Source of the DNA: Actinomycetota bacterium
Lineage (GTDB): Bacteria > Actinomycetota > Thermoleophilia > Gaiellales > Gaiellaceae
Assembly: GCA_013816275.1 (NCBI GenBank)
Contig: JACDER010000119.1
Span: 1-5,684 of the forward strand
Direction: 5' to 3'
Length of the DNA stretch: 5,684 nucleotides
Shown here: positions 1 to 5,684 of the stretch, one piece after another
How the letters are laid out: the number at the start of each line of letters is the position of its first letter
How positions within the stretch are numbered: the stretch's first letter is position 1
Program-made: the position numbers and the translations under genes
Notes under the pieces: generated by a model
Database searches by the model: none
The model's input: the letters and a program-made list of their open reading frames with translations, nothing else
Told to the model about the DNA's origin: nothing

Positions 1-37
1 AGCCCGAGGAGCGCAACCCCGCAAACAGCGAGCCACC

Positions 38-1075
38 TCACAGTCTGGAAGCCCGCACGAAGCCGAGGCGTTCGGTCCGGCCGACCTTGTAGAGGAAGAA
101 GAGCCCCGCCGAGCTGAGCCTCGTCGCGATCGGCGGCTTCCCGCCGGGTGCCACGAGCGTGCTGTGCGCGCCGCTCCTCAGGTGCATGAGGTGCGAGCCG
201 AAGACCGCAAGGTCTCCGGCAACGCTCAGGTTCCTGTGGACGGACGTGCCCGTGCCCCAGTGGTCGATCATCTCTCCGGTGTCTGCGTCGTAGATCTCGA
301 GCGACTTCGGATTCAAGAGGACGACCTTCGAACCGGCGAGGACGATCGCGTCGCTCTCGCCGTACCGGGGGATCGACAGATCATGCTCCTGATTGTTTCG
401 GTCGATGATCCCGACTGAGCCGGCGCCGAAGGTGACGAGGATCCTGCCCTGAGACACGGAGCGGACAGAGCTGCCGAAGACCCCGGTGTCCCGGCAGATG
501 TGCGCGGCCGGCGGATTCGGGAGCAGCCCCGAGGCCGAAGGGCATTGCCCGGAGCTCCCGCCGCCGATCCGGTACACGCGCTCGTCGAGGACGGGAGTCT
601 CATCCGCGAACGACTCGTAGGTCCAGCCGGCCGCGAGCGTGTCTCCGGCGCCGGCGAGGCTGAGGAGCCAGCTTCCCTCCTGGTACTCCTCATAGGCACT
701 CGCGATCTCGCGAGGCTTCCCGGCCCCGGTCTTCACCACGAGCTCGGTCTGCACGACCATTCCGTGCGAGACCCACTCCTCCCGCAACCAGGCCAGGCGG
801 TTGCCGGCGAGGGCGAACGCATAGGCATCTGAGTCGTCGAGGCCACTCAGCGGGCGGCAGGGATCGGTGAAGGATCCCGTCCGCTTGCCGGCCGTCCAGA
901 GCATGATCCCGCACGGCGCGACCGCCGCGGCCCGGCGCCCGTCGGCGATGACCTTCGAATAGCCGCTGAGCGGGATCGAGCTCGTGGGACGGAGAGTGAG
1001 CTTCGAGGTACCGGAAGCAGTCGACCCGCCGGCCGAGAAGAGCAGCGTGACCGCCGCGACGGCGAGACCCCTCAT
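38..1075 (-). CDS. Exported protein of unknown function, beta-propeller-like
   Basis: I do not recognise a characterised family. The 345-residue product starts with a Sec signal peptide: a short basic start (MRG), a hydrophobic core at about residues 4-15, and a likely cleavage region around residues 18-22 (TASGT). There is no lipobox cysteine, so it should be secreted or cell-surface. The mature part has recurring short hydrophobic beta-strand pairs led by 'hAGxxhAhh' phrases: ALAGNRLAWL (88-97), LAGAGDTLAAGW (140-151), QGRILVTFGAG (209-219), VLAGSKVVLLN (245-255), SVAGDLAVFGS (284-294) and SSAGLFFLYK (321-330). This is typical of WD40/PQQ-like beta-propellers. Four cysteines (55, 73, 178, 194) could form two disulfides. 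The ATG is well fixed, because an in-frame TAG lies four codons upstream. No Shine-Dalgarno is visible. It is transcribed divergently from secA across 58 bp. The coding call is firm; the fold is inference and the function unknown. Confidence 0.82.
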   Translation of the reverse strand: MRGLAVAAVTLLFSAGGSTASGTSKLTLRPTSSIPLSGYSKVIADGRRAAAVAPCGIMLWTAGKRTGSFTDPCRPLSGLDDSDAYAFALAGNRLAWLREEWVSHGMVVQTELVVKTGAGKPREIASAYEEYQEGSWLLSLAGAGDTLAAGWTYESFADETPVLDERVYRIGGGSSGQCPSASGLLPNPPAAHICRDTGVFGSSVRSVSQGRILVTFGAGSVGIIDRNNQEHDLSIPRYGESDAIVLAGSKVVLLNPKSLEIYDADTGEMIDHWGTGTSVHRNLSVAGDLAVFGSHLMHLRSGAHSTLVAPGGKPPIATRLSSAGLFFLYKVGRTERLGFVRASRL

Positions 1076-1081
1076 GGCGAA

Positions 1082-1087
1082 ACTCTA
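1082..1087 (-). promoter_or_regulatory. -10 element of the propeller-like gene, probably leaderless
   Basis: On the minus strand TAGAGT fits the TANNNT consensus of actinobacterial -10 elements and ends exactly 6 nt before the ATG (spacer TTCGCC). Transcription should therefore start on or next to the A of the start codon. No good -35 is present: the hexamer at 17-bp spacing (1105-1110) reads CCGATT. The same 6-nt geometry occurs at the two other promoters in the window, which raises confidence. Confidence 0.55.
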
Positions 1088-1121
1088 GGCGCACGGCGGT
1101 GGGAAATCGGTTCGAACTAGC

Positions 1122-1127
1122 TACCCT
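1122..1127 (+). promoter_or_regulatory. -10 element of secA, probably leaderless
   Basis: TACCCT fits TANNNT and ends 6 nt before the secA ATG, so the expected transcription start coincides with the start codon. There is no purine-rich ribosome-binding sequence between it and the ATG. The position expected for a -35 (1099-1104, GTGGGA) does not match TTGACA. That position abuts the -35 region of the divergent gene, so polymerase footprints at the two promoters would overlap. Confidence 0.55.
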
Positions 1128-1133
1128 TGACTC

Positions 1134-3830
<2,697 letters not shown>

Positions 3831-3833
<3 letters not shown>

Positions 3834-3859
3834 CCCGAAAATCTGCGATTTTCGGGCTA
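3831..3859 (+). terminator. Perfect hairpin starting on the secA stop codon
   Basis: TAGCCCGAAAATC (3831-3843) and GATTTTCGGGCTA (3847-3859) are exact reverse complements, giving a 13-bp stem with a TGC triloop. The first three bases of the stem are the secA TAG stop codon. No T-tract follows (the next bases are GGAGACTGAG), so this is not a classical U-tailed terminator. Stem-only terminators are reported in Actinomycetota, and an RNA-stabilising 3' end is an alternative. Being a perfect palindrome, it would form the same structure in RNA from either strand. Confidence 0.65.
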
Positions 3860-3957
3860 GGAGACTGAGTTCCACCGCGACCAGACGCGCCGGGCGAAGC
3901 CCGACGCTGCTAGTGCGCCAGACGACCTCGGTTCTTGGCACAGGCATAGTGGTGCCT

Positions 3958-3975
3958 TCGGCGATAATTCGCCGA
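3958..3975. promoter_or_regulatory. Palindrome over the HAF-gene promoter, possible operator
   Basis: TCGGCGA (3958-3964), TAAT and TCGCCGA (3969-3975) form a perfect 7-bp inverted repeat around a 4-bp centre. It covers the -10 hexamer and reaches the A of the ATG. If transcription starts at that A, the repeat is not in the RNA, so it would act in DNA as a dimeric-repressor site. A second short inverted repeat, GGCAC (3937-3941) and GTGCC (3952-3956), lies just upstream. Chance is possible for repeats this short in GC-rich DNA. Confidence 0.35.
3963..3968 (+). promoter_or_regulatory. -10 element of the HAF-repeat gene, probably leaderless
   Basis: GATAAT matches TATAAT at five of six positions and stands out in a GC-rich region. 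It ends 6 nt before the ATG, as at the two other promoters here. TTGGCA (3935-3940) resembles a -35 but the 22-bp spacing is too long for a standard sigma-70 promoter, so the promoter may be weak, need an activator, or lack a true -35. Confidence 0.55.
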
Positions 3976-5477
3976 TGGGGTCAAAGCTCGTGCTGCTCGC
4001 GACGGCGGCCGTGGCCGCCCTTGCAGTTGCGCCGGCACGCGCGGCGCAGCCGTACACGGTCACCGAGCTCAAGCCGCTAGACGGAACCCTCAGCTACGCC
4101 TTCGACGTCAACCTCTCGGGGCAGTCGACGGGGGTCATGACCGATGAGCGCGGCCCCGCTCCGGTGTATCGCGGGTTCTTCTACGACCCGCGTTCGGGGC
4201 TCGTCGACATCGGCGACCTCGGCGGTAAGAGCACCTTCGCCCTGGCGCTCAACGACAACGGCCTGGTCACCGGCTCGTCGCAGACCCCCTCGGGTGCGGC
4301 GCACGCGTTCCTATATACGCCGGGGGTCGGCATGAAGGATCTCGGAGCCGGCTCGGGGACGCAGAGCTTCGGCAACGACGTCGACGAGGCCGGGAACGTG
4401 ATCGGCAGCCTCTCGCCCAGCAGCGATGCCTTCTTCTGGACGCAATCCGGCGGCATCCAGGCTCGCGGTCCGGGGGAGATGATCGGCTTCGACGCCAGAG
4501 GCGCCGTCTTCGGACAGCTGAGCGGCTTGCCCGGCAGATGGAGCACTCCGCTGGCGGCCTTCGCGCCGTTCGATCCGCTCCCTCCGACGTACACGGGCGG
4601 CGCTGCCCTCGACGGCAACATCTTCGGCCAGTCGACGGGCGTGCTCGACGGCCCCCAGGTCGGCCAGGCCTTCTACTGGAGCGGGAAGGCGTTCCGGCTG
4701 CTCGATCCTCCGGGGGCCGTCGCCTCGAGCACGGGCCAAGCGATCAACGATGCGAGCAACCTCGTCGTGCACGGGCTCGACCCGAGCGGGAACGACGTCG
4801 TGTTCTTCTACCGGCTGCCCAACGCAGATCCGGTGCTGAACGGCGACTCCCTCAACCCGCCCGGCTCGCCGTTCTCGACCTTTCTCGACTTCACCTCGAT
4901 CGACGATGTCGGTCACATCGCCGGCGCGGGCCGGGCTGGGTCAGACGTGCACGGCTTCATCCTCACGCCTCCGTTCTCAGCCCAGGCGGACACCGTCGGG
5001 TTGATGCTGGAGCAGAACCTCGCCACGAAGAACCCGTTCTGGGCCTTCGTCGAGCGGATGCGACGGGTCGGTCTGGCGAGCAAGCCCGATGCCACCGGCT
5101 GCTTCGAGTTTCGGCAACTCCGGCAGTCGCTGTCGGTCAGCCGGGGCGTTCCGTTCTCCGAGGCCCAGCGTGGCGTAGCAACGAAGGCGCTCACGGCGGT
5201 CCTGGAAGGCAATCAGTGCGCGAACGGCGTACCCGGCGTCCCAGTGACCGTCCCGCACATCTTCACCAGAAAGAAGGAGCGCGAGCAGATCGGCGTCCGG
5301 CTCCCGCGTTCGGGGCGGTTCAAGGTGCTCGTCGAGGCCCCGGCGGGTGCGAAGGTGGAGGCGGTGAACGTTCCGAAGACGGCCAAGAAAGGCACGCTTC
5401 GAATCACCATCGTCGCCCTGAAGCTGCTCAACGGCACGGCGACTCCGGTGACGACGAAGGTGACTCAGCCGCGATGA
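3975..5477 (+). CDS. Exported HAF-repeat protein, predicted seven-bladed propeller plus C-terminal domain
   Basis: The 500-residue product begins with a clear Sec signal peptide (Lys4, hydrophobic 5-19, APARA before a cut near residue 23 or 24). Residues 41-332 hold about seven imperfect repeats of the HAF extracellular-repeat type, whose pattern is a short 'A-x-D/N-x-x-G-x-h-x-G' strand followed by 'HAFLY/W' and 'G-h-x-D-L-G'. The best copies are 41-87, 88-130 (LNDNGLVTG, then HAFLYTPGVGMKDLG) and 131-168; weaker ones are at about 169-208, 209-250, 251-301 and 302-332. Seven such units suit a closed beta-propeller, but this is inferred. Residues 333-420 look helical and contain the protein's only two cysteines (376, 415), a possible disulfide. 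Residues 421-500 look beta-rich and Lys-rich. The substrate or ligand is unknown. No in-frame alternative start lies nearby upstream and there is no Shine-Dalgarno. The stop overlaps the next start as ATGA. Confidence 0.88.
   Translation: MGSKLVLLATAAVAALAVAPARAAQPYTVTELKPLDGTLSYAFDVNLSGQSTGVMTDERGPAPVYRGFFYDPRSGLVDIGDLGGKSTFALALNDNGLVTGSSQTPSGAAHAFLYTPGVGMKDLGAGSGTQSFGNDVDEAGNVIGSLSPSSDAFFWTQSGGIQARGPGEMIGFDARGAVFGQLSGLPGRWSTPLAAFAPFDPLPPTYTGGAALDGNIFGQSTGVLDGPQVGQAFYWSGKAFRLLDPPGAVASSTGQAINDASNLVVHGLDPSGNDVVFFYRLPNADPVLNGDSLNPPGSPFSTFLDFTSIDDVGHIAGAGRAGSDVHGFILTPPFSAQADTVGLMLEQNLATKNPFWAFVERMRRVGLASKPDATGCFEFRQLRQSLSVSRGVPFSEAQRGVATKALTAVLEGNQCANGVPGVPVTVPHIFTRKKEREQIGVRLPRSGRFKVLVEAPAGAKVEAVNVPKTAKKGTLRITIVALKLLNGTATPVTTKVTQPR
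5456..5463 (+). promoter_or_regulatory. SD-like sequence before the overlapping downstream gene
   Basis: GAAGGTGA, inside the end of the HAF-repeat gene, partly matches the anti-Shine-Dalgarno complement AAGGAGGTGA. It ends 10 nt before the ATG at 5474, slightly far. It is the only SD-like sequence found upstream of a start in this window, and it sits before the one gene that lacks its own promoter. Confidence 0.35.
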
Positions 5478-5684
5478 CGCGGCGCGCGGCCCGGCTCACG
5501 ATGGCCGCGGTCACTGCGCTTGGAATTACGGCCGCCCTCGCACCGTCCGCGGGCGCGATCACGAAGAAGAAGGCGACCCAGGTCGCACTGAAGGCTCTCA
5601 ACCCTGCGCGCGTCAAGGGGCGGGTGGTCGTCTTCGGCCTTCCGCAGGCGCTCGCGCGCGGCAGCCGGGTGACCGAGAACGCGC
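5474..5684 (+). CDS. Exported protein of unknown function, N-terminal part only
   Basis: The reading frame opens at the ATG that overlaps the previous stop codon (ATGA) and stays open for 70 codons to the window edge, so the C-terminus is missing. The start MTRRAARLTM has three arginines, followed by a hydrophobic stretch (MAAVTALGITAALA, 10-23) and a likely cleavage after APSAGA (23-28), a typical Sec signal peptide. The visible mature part opens with ITKKKATQ and continues to the hydrophobic segment VKGRVVVFGLPQALARG (48-64). I do not recognise a named family. The 4-bp overlap implies co-transcription and translational coupling with the HAF-repeat gene. An internal ATG at 5501 is a possible alternative start but would remove the basic n-region of the signal peptide, so I prefer 5474. 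Confidence 0.75.
   Translation, partial: MTRRAARLTMAAVTALGITAALAPSAGAITKKKATQVALKALNPARVKGRVVVFGLPQALARGSRVTENA

Noticed and set aside
1..37. Left-edge segment downstream of the minus-strand gene
   Set aside because: Thirty-seven bases show no stem, promoter or coding evidence. It is too short to call a terminator or a neighbouring gene.
1109..1116. GGTTCGAA, resembling a tRNA T-loop
   Set aside because: No acceptor, anticodon or D-arm pairing can be built around it in the 58-bp gap, and it lies between two divergent promoters.
1127..1132. TTGACT, a good match to a -35 hexamer just before secA
   Set aside because: A -10 at normal spacing would lie inside secA, downstream of its only plausible start. 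The N-terminal residues it would remove look like genuine SecA.
3891..3903. Second small hairpin, CGGGC-GAA-GCCCG, after secA
   Set aside because: A 5-bp stem without a T-tract is expected by chance in DNA this GC-rich, and the stronger 13-bp hairpin upstream already explains the secA 3' end.

Overview
The window looks like chromosomal DNA from a high-GC Gram-positive bacterium (Actinomycetota). A deep-branching class such as Thermoleophilia is my best guess. The reasons are strong G/C preference at third codon positions, a SecA with the actinobacterial-type fingertip sequence AMAQKDPLVEY, and promoters placed so close to start codons that the mRNAs should be leaderless. The class-level guess is inference, not proof. 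I see no mobile element, CRISPR array, rRNA or tRNA.

Layout: positions 38-1075 (minus strand) encode a 345-residue exported protein of unknown function with a beta-propeller-like pattern. A 58-bp divergent promoter region (1076-1133) separates it from secA (1134-3833, plus strand), the complete 899-residue ATPase motor of the Sec protein-export pathway. A perfect 13-bp-arm hairpin begins on the secA stop codon itself (3831-3859). After a 141-bp gap with a palindromic promoter region comes a 500-residue exported HAF-repeat protein (3975-5477, plus). The stop codon of that gene overlaps, as ATGA, the start of a fourth gene (5474 onward, plus). That gene encodes another signal-peptide protein and runs off the right end of the window.

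How the genes relate: secA is the only gene of known function. The other three all begin with Sec-type signal peptides, so their products are probably clients of the Sec pathway, although clustering with secA need not mean a dedicated partnership. The HAF gene and the partial gene form a translationally coupled pair. secA appears to be its own transcription unit, bounded by its promoter and the hairpin.

The most notable pattern is regulatory. All three genes with their own promoter have a -10-like hexamer ending exactly 6 nt before the ATG, and none has a Shine-Dalgarno sequence. The one gene inside an operon does have an SD-like sequence. I did not find a convincing new biological system. 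The best leads are the leaderless-promoter geometry, the overlapping divergent promoters at secA, the operator-like palindrome on the HAF-gene promoter, and the stop-codon hairpin.
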